NCBI RefSeq assembly: GCF_026262505.1
Contig: NC_067208.1
Location: forward strand, 10,487,962 to 10,551,961
Direction of reading: 5' to 3'
Length of the DNA: 64,000 bases
Source: Trichomonas vaginalis G3
Lineage: Eukaryota > Parabasalia > Trichomonadida > Trichomonadidae
The translations under genes and the position numbers were made by a program. Shown one piece after another: positions 18,382-29,109 of the stretch. The notes under the pieces were generated by a model. The model ran no database searches. It was not told the origin of the DNA and saw nothing but the letters and a program-made list of their open reading frames with translations. Every line of letters begins with the position of its first letter. Positions within the stretch are counted from its first letter, which is position 1.

Positions 18382-21210
18382 ATGAGCAGCCCGTCAAAGC
18401 CAGATGATGCTGGCGATGAAACTGTATCAATGACGGAGCTAGAAAACTCATTTGCACGTGTTATTCAAGAATTGGTGAATGATAAAAGCTTAGAAAAATT
18501 TAGAGTGGAATATGAAAAACTTCATGAAGCTTTAATAGCATCCCATGAGCATAATGAAGCACTAGTAAAGCGAGCAAGTGAATTAAATGCAGATATACTC
18601 AAAAACTCAAAACAAATCGCAAACATTATCTCAATTACTCAGCAAGACCAGAAAACAATAGGAACACTACGATCTGAATTTGAAAAAGCATGGAATATCA
18701 TAGATGTTTCATCCGAAAAAGAACAAAAATCAAGAATGATCATTGTGAATCTTAAAATAGAAATCGAAAACTTATCAAAACTTGTGGCTCTTGAACGAAC
18801 ACAAGAAAAGATTATCGATAATACACCGATGCAAGATGTTCAAGATGATATAACAAAAATCAAAGCAGAAATTCAAAAGAATTCAGATTTATTAACACAA
18901 TTACGAAATGATATTGACAACACTAAGATTGAGACATCATCGATGATAAAATCTACTAAAGAAATTGCCCCAGAAATTGAAGATTCAGAAAAAGAGATTT
19001 ATGAAGGGAAGCAATCAGTTGTAGATCTAGGAGAAGAGATAACAAAGATTCAAAATGATACAACAGAATTCCAAAAAGTAATTAAGCAGCAAATGGATGA
19101 AACCGAACGTCTGAAAAACGAAATACAAACTAAAAAGCAAAACATCAACGAAATGAAGAAATTAAAGGTCAGATTAGCAGATGATTACAAGAATGATGAA
19201 GCAGATAGAACTTATCAAATTGTTGGCTTGAGGAAGACACAAAAAATGTTAGAAGCTGCACAACAAAAGACAAATGAAACTCTAAAAATTAAAGAACGTC
19301 TGGAAAAAGAAATAATCGAAAAAGAAGAAATGAAAAGGTCATTACCAGAACAAATTGTTGTATTAGATAAAGAACTGGAAGATCTTAGACATGATGATGC
19401 GGAACTCAAACGTTATAAAAAAGAATTATCACAAACAAAGGCAGAATATAGAAAAGCTGTTCTTGATAATCAACAAATTATGACAAATGCTTTGGTAGAA
19501 ATCAATAGAAGTCAACTTGATATAAGAAAGAAACGTCTTGATACAGATGCTGCTGATAAAAGCGTAAGAGAATTACAAAATAAAATTGGAACTGAAGTAT
19601 CTTCAAACCAATATGTTGAAGCACTCAGTAGATCAGTACAAGGAGATATAGTATCACAAAAAGCTGCAATTATGGAAAATTCAAGTGTTGCTGATAATAT
19701 CCAAAAAGATATAAATGAAAATATCAATCAAACAAGAGAAAATAATCATAATATTATCTCTGTAAATCAAGTAATAGAAAGTAATCTTCAAAAGGTAGAT
19801 GAGTTAAACTTAAAGTTAAATGATATACAAAATGAAACACATCAAATAAGTACATTAAAAGTTGCTGTTCATAATAATTATGTAACTTTGAAACGTCAAG
19901 TAATCAATGAAGAAAAGGCAAATGATGCAATAAGAAGTGAATTTAATACTATTAAAGCTCAAGCATTTCAACTTAAAGAAGAAATAAGGAAATTGGATGA
20001 TCAAGGAGCTCGTGAACATCTTGTTTATCTTAATCTTCAAAATGAACTTGAATCAATGAACGAAGAAAAAGAACAACTCGAGAAAGTTACAGAAGAACAA
20101 TATAAAAAAGTTAAAGAACTTGAAGAAGAGATTGAAAATAAAATACATATTGTTGGTCAAGGTGATATTGATGTTTCTGTCCTCAAAACAACGAATGACA
20201 AAATTAGTAGTGATATTCGAATGATAAAGAATGGTATAGCGCAGAATTTGTTGGAAATACAAGAACAACATTCCAAGATCACATCAATGACTAATGTTTT
20301 AAATCAATGTAAGAACTCTTTTGAAGAAATCATTGATAAAATAGAAGAAAGTAAAGAAACTTTGCAAAAAGCTCTTGTAAGAAGAGATAAACTCAACTAT
20401 AAACTTAAGACTTGTAAAGCTCTTCAAGAAGAATACAAAAGATTATTCAAAGAACTCATTTATTATCAAGGCCTCAGTGTTGCAATCGAACAAGAACTTA
20501 GTAGTCCAATAACTGTTAACAAATGGGTTTTCCTGGAACATACAGATCCAGAAAAGGCTAATTTGTTGAGATTCAAATACAAATTAATAGATGAAATCAC
20601 CGCTGCTGTGAATAAATGCAATAAATTAAGAATCACTGAGAAGAATACACGTGATAAACTAACTAAGGCAGAAACAACATTAAGAAGACTTCATTGTAAC
20701 CAATATCTTGATCAAATCAATGAATTAAATCAGACTTTGAATGAAAAGCAAAAAGAATTGGATAACTTAGAAATTAAATTCGAAAACAAGAGTCCTGACG
20801 TTCTCAAAAAACAAGCAGAAATTGATACAATAAGAGATGAACTTCGATCAGAAAAAATGGAAAGAAATGTCATCAAAAAATTATTATTAACTGCCCGTGC
20901 ATCGACAGCAAACAACAGAGAAAGGTTCAGACCATACAAGAGAAGACACCGTGGAGATAGTGTTTTCGGTGGTGGAGGATTCGCTCTTCCTTTGAATAAC
21001 TCTGAAGCATTGCCTCTTGTTAAAGCTCCTCCACAAAATAACAACAGAGTTATACAAAGTGCAAGAAAAGAAAATTATAATTTGCCGAGATTGAACTTGA
21101 AGACTGCAACAGATTCTAAAAGAGCTTCTGCGGAAGAATATCAATATGCTGTGCGTCCTCCTTCATCAAAACCCTTGGTTCCTCGAAGTTCTCGACGCAA
21201 AAAAGAATAA
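18382..21210 (+). CDS. CFAP58: CFAP58 (CCDC147)-like flagellar coiled-coil protein
   Basis: The real start is ATG 18,382 (MSSPSKPDD), giving 942 residues of nearly continuous coiled coil. The N-terminal block (KFRVEYEKLHEAL, RASELNADILKNSKQIA, QDQKTIGTLRSEFEKAWNII, SEKEQKSRMIIVNLK) follows CFAP58 almost word for word. Near residue 710 there is the conserved hinge VNKWVFLEHTDPEKANLL, matching VHRWRKLEGSDPE of CFAP58. Human CFAP58 is about 870 residues; the extra C-terminal 70 residues here are basic and disordered (RPYKRRHRG, RSSRRKKE). CFAP58 supports axoneme and flagellum assembly, which fits a four- or five-flagellated trichomonad. Other axonemal coiled coils are less likely. Confidence 0.75.
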   Translation: MSSPSKPDDAGDETVSMTELENSFARVIQELVNDKSLEKFRVEYEKLHEALIASHEHNEALVKRASELNADILKNSKQIANIISITQQDQKTIGTLRSEFEKAWNIIDVSSEKEQKSRMIIVNLKIEIENLSKLVALERTQEKIIDNTPMQDVQDDITKIKAEIQKNSDLLTQLRNDIDNTKIETSSMIKSTKEIAPEIEDSEKEIYEGKQSVVDLGEEITKIQNDTTEFQKVIKQQMDETERLKNEIQTKKQNINEMKKLKVRLADDYKNDEADRTYQIVGLRKTQKMLEAAQQKTNETLKIKERLEKEIIEKEEMKRSLPEQIVVLDKELEDLRHDDAELKRYKKELSQTKAEYRKAVLDNQQIMTNALVEINRSQLDIRKKRLDTDAADKSVRELQNKIGTEVSSNQYVEALSRSVQGDIVSQKAAIMENSSVADNIQKDINENINQTRENNHNIISVNQVIESNLQKVDELNLKLNDIQNETHQISTLKVAVHNNYVTLKRQVINEEKANDAIRSEFNTIKAQAFQLKEEIRKLDDQGAREHLVYLNLQNELESMNEEKEQLEKVTEEQYKKVKELEEEIENKIHIVGQGDIDVSVLKTTNDKISSDIRMIKNGIAQNLLEIQEQHSKITSMTNVLNQCKNSFEEIIDKIEESKETLQKALVRRDKLNYKLKTCKALQEEYKRLFKELIYYQGLSVAIEQELSSPITVNKWVFLEHTDPEKANLLRFKYKLIDEITAAVNKCNKLRITEKNTRDKLTKAETTLRRLHCNQYLDQINELNQTLNEKQKELDNLEIKFENKSPDVLKKQAEIDTIRDELRSEKMERNVIKKLLLTARASTANNRERFRPYKRRHRGDSVFGGGGFALPLNNSEALPLVKAPPQNNNRVIQSARKENYNLPRLNLKTATDSKRASAEEYQYAVRPPSSKPLVPRSSRRKKE

Positions 21211-21510
21211 GGTCAAAAAAAAGTGCGGAAATTAAAAACCGCAGTTTGAGTACTTTCTGAGAGTCTGTTTGTCAGAAAGTATACATTTGTAAACTTTCTG
21301 ACACTAAAATTTTTTTTGTCCTTTCAAAGTTTTTGACAATGTCAAAAAGTATACATCGGGGCTCTCAATTTTCCTCTCAAACGGCGGTTTTTTAAAAACG
21401 CTCATTTTTTCATCGACCTTATATTGTTGAATAAATAAAAATTTGTTTGTTATTTTTAATATTAGTAAAATTCATTAATAGTAATTAGCTTTTGATGTAA
21501 TTCTTATATT
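21211..21510. other. Hairpin-rich spacer at the border of the repeat island
   Basis: After the CFAP58 stop there are several short stem-loops: TGCGG/CCGCA at about 21,222-21,243, ACTTTCTGA/TCAGAAAGT at about 21,251-21,280, and TTTTTGACA/TGTCAAAAA at about 21,332-21,348. They may serve in 3' end formation. The repeat island starts abruptly at 21,511. Confidence 0.4.
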
Positions 21511-22773
21511 GTAATAAACAGAAATTCATCAAAAGTGACAGCTCTCAATTTTTTGACATTTGTAAATTCTAAATTGAATGAGAAAAATGAAATAATACTA
21601 AGCATAATACAATATTCTAGATTTAATTATAATTAGGAAAAAGTTAGTTTTGAGAGTACTTTTCATAGGCATATAGAATGAAATCTTCTGAAAAATAATA
21701 TCACATAAACTCATATTATTTTCTAATATATAACTATTTTATATAAAAATCAAATTCAATGATCTTAAAAGCGAAGGATAAACCTCAAAATTTACGAATA
21801 TAATGAGTGGGAATATAATGCTTATCTATCATAAAACCATATGAAATATCAATTTTTGCTTTACGCCTAATTTTTGACGACAATTAGCAAAAAATGTTAA
21901 ATGTTAACACTCAGTCCATTTGAATATGAAAAATAAAATTGACTTTGATTAAATGTTTTTATTTATCATGCAATTCTTCTTGCGACCAAAGATTTGAATA
22001 AAATTTCAAAAAATAAGATAGCTTAAAAAATAATATACGGTAGTGTTTACTAATAGATGAATAGTATATAAATTCTATTAAAATGGATTTGATCCAAAAA
22101 AATATAAAACCAAAAATAATTGTTATAATTTAAATGAAGAAGTAATTTAAAACGATTTTATTTATGATCAAATTTTATATATTTTTTTGGATCAAATCCA
22201 TTTTAATAGAATTTATATACTATTCATCTATTAGTAAACACTACCGTATATTATTTTTTAAGCTATCTTATTTTTTGAACTTTTATTCAAATCTTTGGTC
22301 GCAAGAAGAATTGCATGATAAATAAAAACATTTAATCAAAGTCAATTTTATTTTTCATATTCAAATGGACTGAGTGTTAACGTTTAACATTTTTTGCTAA
22401 TTGTCGTCAAAAATTAGGCGTAAAGCAAAAATTGATATTTCATATGGTTTTATGATAGATAAGCATTATATTCCCACTCATTATATTCGTAAATTTTGAG
22501 GTTTATCCTTCGCTTTTAAGATCATTGAATTTGATTTTTATATAAAATAGTTATATATTAGAAAATAATATGAGTTTATGTGATATTATTTTTCAGAAGA
22601 TTTCATTCTATATGCCTATGAAAAGTACTCTCAAAACTAACTTTTTCCTAATTATAATTAAATCTAGAATATTGTATTATGCTTAGTATTATTTCATTTT
22701 TCTCATTCAATTTAGAATTTACAGATGTCAAAAAATTGAGAGCTGTCACTTTTGATGAATTTCTGTTTATTAC
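21511..22773. repeat. Palindrome P1, 1.26 kb, left end of the repeat island
   Basis: The sequence starts GTAATAAACAG and ends CTGTTTATTAC, and the two halves (about 595 bp each) are near-perfect reverse complements around a loop of about 70 bp (about 22,107-22,175). No ORF is seen. A second copy, P2, lies at 59,935-61,189. Left of 21,511 the sequence is unrelated to the matching flank of P2, so this is the edge of the repeated DNA. It is either a foldback element or the fused ends of two arm units. Confidence 0.8.
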
Positions 22774-23926
22774 ACTTTTAAGATCAATTACAAATTTGAC
22801 AACTAATTCAATTTTTGAATGAAAAATGTTGATGGTTAAAAAATTCTACTTGATTGAAATTATGTCATGATTAATCTAATTTATATATAAGATTGCTGCA
22901 TATGCTAGATTATTAAATATCAAAAAATATCGCTAATATACCTTCCCACACTGAAATATCAAAAAGGAAAAACCAAAAATAGGAGTTCTTGGAGTTGAAC
23001 CAAGATTTCAGGATTATAAATCTGAACGTTTGATGTAAGAAATCTTACTATCAATACTAAAGATTTTATCTGCGCTCTCCCATTGAGCTAAACCCCTTTA
23101 CATTTAAAATTTGTCTTCCTGCATATAGCAAGGTTTCATTTTCGTCACTTTTAGAGATTCAAACATGTAATGAGTTGTACATATTCTATTTAACAGATGC
23201 TTTATTTGAAGATATGTATTATGGCATGTTTTGATTTGATAATATTTTATTTCGAAAGATAATATTCTTTATCAAATTAATGTCTAAATGCAAAACAATT
23301 TGGAAATAGTAGATTATGATTGAATTATGCATTCTTCATCTTGAATGAAAATATATTTCATTGACAATAAGCGATATTCGTTTTTGGAATAAAAATCTCA
23401 AATGTCCATAAGCATACGAAACTTCACTATATGTATTTAAATTAAAACAAGAGATATCAAAGAATCATAATTCTCAAATAAACTGGTATAATGTCAGTAA
23501 AATGCAGGATTTAATATGGGCTGCATGTTAATGCGAAAAAACATCAAAATTGAGTTAAGCTGCGTGCCGATAAAAGTTGAAATGAGCGGATAGAAAAAGC
23601 ACGTTATTTTGGATGAAATGTGTAATTGTTATAGACCGAAAATAGATTTTTTCGGTTTTCTCTTCAAATAATTGAAAGAATGATACTATTATAGGTTTAT
23701 TATATTATATAGCATATAATCATGCTATAGCCGAAAATTATAAGTTTTGAGAAGATTGAATATAACACAAATAAATTTGAATGTAAGTTAAATTGCTTGT
23801 TGTTTTTAATAGGCATTTAATGAGAAATCCAATATTGCAAAATTCAAATTGAATGATTGAAAGAACAGAAAAAGTCATTCTTTTCAATTTCGAATATGTT
23901 TCATTGTATTTATAATTATACGGCAA

Positions 23927-23930
<4 letters not shown>
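22774..23930. repeat. Left arm of the large inverted repeat, proximal part
   Basis: Reverse complement of 58,775-59,934 with about a 3-nt net length difference. It carries the tRNA-like gene at 22,981-23,097 and otherwise nothing recognisable. It ends where the Polinton is inserted; the arm continues at 49,147. A 540-bp portion is also repeated in direct orientation at 61,190-61,733. Confidence 0.8.
22981..23097 (-). ncRNA. tRNA-like Pol III gene with an expanded central region, copy 1
   Basis: Read on the minus strand: a 7-bp acceptor stem (AGGGGTT with AACTCCT), TA, D arm GCTC-AATGGGA-GAGC, T arm CTTGG-TTCAACT-CCAAG, then A and a T5 terminator. The A box (TAGCTCAATGGG) and B box (GGTTCAACTCC) are consensus. 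The D-to-T interval is 69 nt instead of about 23, with internal hairpins (GTAAG-ATTT-CTTAC with flanks; CAGATTTATAATCCTG). If about 46 nt were removed, a UAU (Ile) anticodon loop could form, but the extra segment is not at the usual intron position. It may be an atypical tRNA, a tRNA-derived SINE-like RNA or another Pol III RNA. Confidence 0.5.
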
Positions 23931-23959
<29 letters not shown>

Positions 23960-24010
23960 TAGTGGGGCTTCCAGGCACTTCGTGCCCTCTAGCCCTGAAG
24001 ATGTTTAGTA
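23931..24010. repeat. Left terminal inverted repeat of Polinton 1, with poly(A)
   Basis: A run of 27 A's is followed by GGTAGTGGGGCTTCCAGG and a hairpin core (GGCAC-TTC-GTGCC inside GGGCT/AGCCC). The match to the right end extends to about GAAGATGTTT. Poly(A) is 27 here, 28 at the second Polinton and only 7 (as T) at the right end. Confidence 0.85.
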
Positions 24011-24022
24011 TAAATGAAGTTT

Positions 24023-25609
24023 TTATTCGGTATATTCTGAATCTTGAATGTCTTGGAAATTTTCTTCTTCTTCGCTCTCTGAGGTGAGGATTTCTTCGAC
24101 TTCTTCTTCGTCATCTGGTGCTACGTGTCCAGCTATAAATACTTTGTAGAGTCCATCTGGAGGTGTCTGTATTATGAATGTGGTATCGTGTAAGAATACA
24201 AACTCAACATCCTGTTTGAATTGGCAATTTGAATTAGTGAATTCTGCCAATTTTATAGGATGTCCTTTGGTAGCTTTCGGGAAGCTTGAAATACTAACTT
24301 TGCCACCGTATGGAACTCTTTCTGGTGTATCTAACGCTATAGTGGATATGACATGGAAATTGTCTTGAAATTCTGGTAAAGGTTGTATACAATATAACCG
24401 TTTTGACTGTCCTGGTTTGGTAAAAAAGTATACGTAAAAGGACCTTTGCCCATACTCATCCAATTCTTCGAGATAGTTGTAGGTATTGGGATATATGCTG
24501 ACATACTCAGCAATTTTCACATTTCGCAAATAAGTTTGCATATTTTTGGGGAAAAGTCTAATAAATTGGTCGATGGCTTGTAGTGCAATTAGGTTTGCTG
24601 TAACAGGCAAGTATTGAACAAACAAGTCCACGAGAACACCTGGGTCTTTAACTTCATTTTCAACTGGTTGCAAACTATCCATAACAGACTGAAACACTTC
24701 CGAATAATCGGTGTCGTCTTGAATTCCCCATTGGTTTTTGAGTTTTTCAAGGAGTTGAAGTCTTTTTTTAGCATATTGCCTGCGAACACGTTCAGGTATG
24801 GTAGTGTTTTCTTCTGTATTTTCTGTATCTCCTGATTGAAATTGCTTCGCGAACGCGAGGTATCTCATCTGGGACCTTGTCGTCATCGATGACGCGCTTG
24901 GTTGTTCCTCTGTTGTTTCGTTTGTTTGTATGGTATTTTCTTGAGTAGATTGTCTTGAATTGTTGGACAATTGGTTTGCAATTGGAGAAGACTGTAAAAC
25001 TTGTCCTGTTGTGTCTGGTACAACTGTATCTGTTGTTTCGTTTGTTTGTATGGTATTTTCTTGAGTAGATTGTCTTGAATTGTTGGACAATTGGTTTGCA
25101 ATTGGAGAAGACTGTAAAACTTGTCCTGTTGTGTCTGGTACAACTGTATCTGTTGTTTCGTTTGTTTGTATGGTATTTTCTTGAGTAGAATGTCTTGAAT
25201 TGTTGGACAATTTGTTTGCAATTGTATGAGGAAGTTGCTTTGGTATTATAGGAGGTTGTAAGGGTTTTGAGAATGGTGAGACATAAGTTGTAGGAACTTT
25301 AACTGCAGAGGTAGTCGACGAATTGTTTGCAATTGTATGAGGAAGTTGCTTTGGTATTATAGGAGGTTGTAAGGGTTTTGAGAATGGTGAGACATAAGTT
25401 GTAGGAACTTTAACTGCAGAGGTAGTCGACGAATTGTTTGCAATTGTATGAGGAAGTTGCTTTGGTATTATAGGAGGTTGTAAGGGTTTTGAGAATGGTG
25501 AGACATAAGTTGTAGGAACTTTAACTGCAGAGGTAGTCGACGAATTGTTTGCGACACTTTTTCTTCCTTCCATTAGACAAAAATAAACTGTTTTTTTCGG
25601 ACCACTCAT
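24023..25609 (-). CDS. Polinton 1 protein with two families of tandem repeats (528 aa)
   Basis: The ORF looks whole. The N-terminal half contains three copies of a 37-residue Pro/Ser/Thr repeat (SPFSKPLQPPIIPKQLPHTI) and three of a 40-residue Asn/Thr/Gln repeat (TIQTNETTDTVVPDTTGQ). The C-terminal 250 residues look globular and end in a strongly acidic tail (DDEEEVEEILTSESEEEE). It is transcribed towards the left end of the element, divergently from the gene at 25,880. The family is not recognised; a structural or DNA-associated role is only a guess. The matching position of the second Polinton lacks this gene. Confidence 0.6.
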   Translation of the reverse strand: MSGPKKTVYFCLMEGRKSVANNSSTTSAVKVPTTYVSPFSKPLQPPIIPKQLPHTIANNSSTTSAVKVPTTYVSPFSKPLQPPIIPKQLPHTIANNSSTTSAVKVPTTYVSPFSKPLQPPIIPKQLPHTIANKLSNNSRHSTQENTIQTNETTDTVVPDTTGQVLQSSPIANQLSNNSRQSTQENTIQTNETTDTVVPDTTGQVLQSSPIANQLSNNSRQSTQENTIQTNETTEEQPSASSMTTRSQMRYLAFAKQFQSGDTENTEENTTIPERVRRQYAKKRLQLLEKLKNQWGIQDDTDYSEVFQSVMDSLQPVENEVKDPGVLVDLFVQYLPVTANLIALQAIDQFIRLFPKNMQTYLRNVKIAEYVSIYPNTYNYLEELDEYGQRSFYVYFFTKPGQSKRLYCIQPLPEFQDNFHVISTIALDTPERVPYGGKVSISSFPKATKGHPIKLAEFTNSNCQFKQDVEFVFLHDTTFIIQTPPDGLYKVFIAGHVAPDDEEEVEEILTSESEEEENFQDIQDSEYTE

Positions 25610-25879
25610 AGAAAAGTTTGAGATGAACCGTTTTCGTCAACGGTAACCCCCTCTATTTTTTTATTTTATTTAATAGTTACCGTTGGAAAACCGTTCCATC
25701 TCAAATATTGAATGAACTATAAACGTTTTTTGTTTTCTATATATGCTTTTTTGTCCAACGGTAAAACTTTTTGCACAACGGTTTTTGAGAGTCATCGCCG
25801 TTGACCGAGTAGTTTTTTGTGCTGAACAAAAAGTGTCATATAAACATCTGTCAAAAACCGCTTTTTAACTTCACTTAAA
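25610..25879. promoter_or_regulatory. Divergent promoter region with clustered CAACGG motifs (Polinton 1)
   Basis: About six CAACGG/CCGTTG-type sites occur in about 190 bp (for example near 25,638, 25,681, 25,757, 25,777 and 25,798). Two of them lie in an imperfect inverted repeat (about 25,615-25,645 and 25,676-25,706). CAACGG/TAACGG is the classical Myb recognition core, and trichomonads have many Myb factors. An Inr-like TTCACTTAAAATG marks the start of the rightward gene. About 40 bp before that ATG are conserved in the second Polinton. Confidence 0.45.
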
Positions 25880-28800
25880 ATGCCACGTAAGCTACGTAAG
25901 AATATACGTAAGAGGAAGAGAGCATTGAAACATCCAATAGTAAAACTGACACCACAACAACAGTTGCAACAACAAATGCTGAATGACCCCACTATGTTGC
26001 AACAAATGTCAAGCAATCCTATGCTTTTTAAACCGAGTTCTTGGTGCACAGAGTGGAGGTTTTAAGAGCGGCACTTTTAGCGAAAATGGCAGGCTATGGT
26101 GGAGCTGCAGACGGAACAGCATATAACCCTCAAAGTCAAATGAATTTGAGTTCACTCAAAAATCAAATAGCAGATGTCAAAAAGTCAAACATAGACATAC
26201 AGAAGCAAATAAGTGAAAACGAAAAGAAACTAGAATATGACAGACACACAAAGAAACTCAATGAGTTAAACGTAGAGAAAAAGAAGAAAGAAGAACAACT
26301 GAAAGAACTAAGTACAGAGGAATATGCGAAAAAAGTGTCAGAAAAAGCAGCAGAAGTAGCAAAAATGGAACAAGATGTCATAAATTTGAAAAAACCATAC
26401 TACTCAATATAAAATACTGAAAGATGAAGAGATAAAACAAAAAGCCCTGAAGACATATATGGATAGCGATGAGTATAAAAAGGAAGTTGAAGCAAATGTA
26501 AAGGCAGAAAAACTTTTACAGTTGCAAAACCAAACCGTACAGTATGAAAACTTAGCACAAGAAAGTAAAAATAACGACGCGGCTATGCAAAAGGCAATGA
26601 AAAGCGCAGAATATATAAAAGCCAACAATGACTGGTTAGATGCCCAAGCCAACGCTAAAGCAGCCCAACTCATAGGGTCAATAAGGCAAAATACAAGCGG
26701 ATGAAGATAGTTCAAATGAAGCTTTAACAAATGCTGACTTTAAGAACGCTTTCGAAGCTCTTCATAGTAAGGTGAAACAAGTGAACGACTTCTCATCTGG
26801 AAAGAAACTGAAGTCTGAAGGTTTCGACAAAGAGTTAAAAGAAGTAGCACAAAATATGACGAAAATAACAGATGCAGCAACGAGACAGGCAGTTCAAAGT
26901 GCCTATGACGCCGTTAGAGCAACTGTTGTGGAAAGTCAAGAAAAAAGAGTTACAACAGACCAAAACAGACCTAGTAAATGCTTTCTTAAAAACGAAAAGT
27001 CAGGTAGGACACTATGCTGCAGATGGAACATATGTGCCAGCTGGTGGAACTTATATACCACCAAACCCTCCAAGAGAAGCACCTGCACCAGGACTACCTA
27101 AAACATTTACATCGTCACATGGACACAGACACAGGCATGCACAAACAACCAGCACAACAACCACCTCCACAACCAGCACAACAACCAACACAACAACCAG
27201 CACAGCAACCAACAGTTCAAAAACCCTGCACAACAACAACCACAAACAGAGCAAGGACATAAAAGAAGTAGAGAACAAGGAAACCAAGAATTCTTAAAAA
27301 TGCTTAAAGAAGAGTGTGGTTTCCCAGATACTGTTGACTTTAGTGACAGATATAAAGAAGCTATTGGAAAGTTCAAGGATGGAAATACTGACCCGAACCT
27401 ATTTAGCTTTATGGCTCAGCACCAAACGGATATAATCTCAAACCTGGAAAATACAAGCTCGCTAAGGGATATGATTTAATAGCATATCATCCAAATGACA
27501 TGGATGAATTTACTCCGAGATATTTGATGTCAGAGCTAAATGACAATTCAACTTTCGTCATGAAACGCGTAAAAAATAGAGACGGAACGAAAGAACAAAA
27601 GCTTATGAATGCGGATGACGTAGATAGGGAAATTGTTGAAAACGGTCTCGGAATATATGAAATGCCAGCAGATAGGTACAAGAAACTCCACAGGAAGAAG
27701 TTCAGATACAACCAGACATGGAAGAAATAGTTCAGCAACAACAGCTGAAGAGCCTGAAGGAAACGAACAAGTCCTCCTTTGGAAACTAACTTCACAGAAC
27801 TAGATGAAGATTTGGAACAGCCGAAAAATCTTGACCCTCAACAAGAGTATGCGGAGAATATGGAATCTTTCCAAGAGTCTAAAAAAAATTCGGCTGACAT
27901 AGTAGAAGAATATCGAAAAATGTTTGCCGACATACAAAAGACTCCAACACCAGATGAAAATATTCAGCATAGAATGGAAGTACTGAAAGAAAATGTACAC
28001 AAATACAACAACCCTTTTTACTTACGAGCATTTAACGTTCAATCTTCGGATGAACTCGGTGAAAATAAAAGGTTAAATTTCAAGAAAACATATAGAAATG
28101 AAACATTGTTTAAAGTTCATTCAGAACCTAACCAAGATGGAAACAAACCTACTTTTGTTTCTGCAGACGATGGAACTACAATGAGATGGGGTCATAAAGC
28201 TAATCCAGATAGGTGGTTCATAAACTTACAACCACAATTCCAAGAAGTTGTAGACGCAATGGAAGTCAATGGTGAACCAGATATAGCTGGTATTTTCAGC
28301 GCGGCTTTAATGCCATTGAAAGATATGAAACATGCAGATATTTTGGACCAGTATGAAATGAACATGGCTGATGGAAATATAACACCTGACGTTCTAGAAC
28401 ATTTATCTCAAAGAACTACACAGAACCATAAGATGGTATATTTGGTGAAGAGTTTAGAAAGAAAGTTAGGAGATAGAAGGAAGAGAACCTATTGTACATG
28501 ACCTTGCAAACGAAAGTTTACAAAATGTCATAAAAACTTACTTTGCAGACGATGAATCGAGAAGGGATGAATATTTAAGAAAACTCAAATGGACAGTACC
28601 AAATGAAATGTTAGTATTGAAAAACATGTTCCTTGACAAAATAAAACCAACTACAGAAATAAACGACGCAAGACTGAAAGATTGGGTAAAAGCTTTCCCA
28701 TTCACAAAGGATATTGTTGGTAACATGGAAAGAAAACCAGAATGGCTACAAAAACATATATTTGGAAACGAGCTTATTCCATATGGACAAGCACTGTTTG

Positions 28801-29077
28801 AAGAGCTTGAACCAGAAACTCAGGAAAGAGTCATGCAAACAATACGCAAAGACTCAAATACAGACTATGACAAACTCTTTCTAGGATATAGGTTACCTGA
28901 GATGGGCGACCAGAGCCAAAAGGCAAAAAGGACATGGGAAATTGCAACATACTAGATGAACATAATGCAAAGATGCAACAACTTCAAGCAGAGGGCAATG
29001 AAGGAAAAAGAAGAGTTAAAAACTCAGTCAGGAAGAAAGTAAAGCTTGGTCCACGTGGGTTCTATTATGACATATAA
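25880..29077 (+). pseudogene. Polinton 1 large protein upstream of the capsid gene (broken)
   Basis: This is a remnant of one long gene of about 1,000 codons. It has a very basic N terminus (MPRKLRKNIRKRKR), Gln-rich and coiled-coil segments, a Pro/Gln/Thr-rich low-complexity region near 27.1 kb, and a globular C-terminal third. It carries at least six breaks. A homologous start is present in the second Polinton at 62,446. Its place before the capsid gene suggests a virion component, but the family is not recognised. Confidence 0.6.
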
Positions 29078-29109
29078 ATCCAACTATTCTATATTTTTAC
29101 TCATATGAA

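Noticed and set aside
23738-23926. 62-aa minus-strand ORF in the left arm (mirrored at 58,779-58,967)
   Set aside because: It starts at a non-ATG codon, has no recognised motif and appears twice only because the arms are duplicated.
27051-27376. Leu/Val-rich antisense ORFs
   Set aside because: Complement of the Gln/Thr/Pro low-complexity region of the plus-strand Polinton gene; compositional shadows, not membrane proteins.
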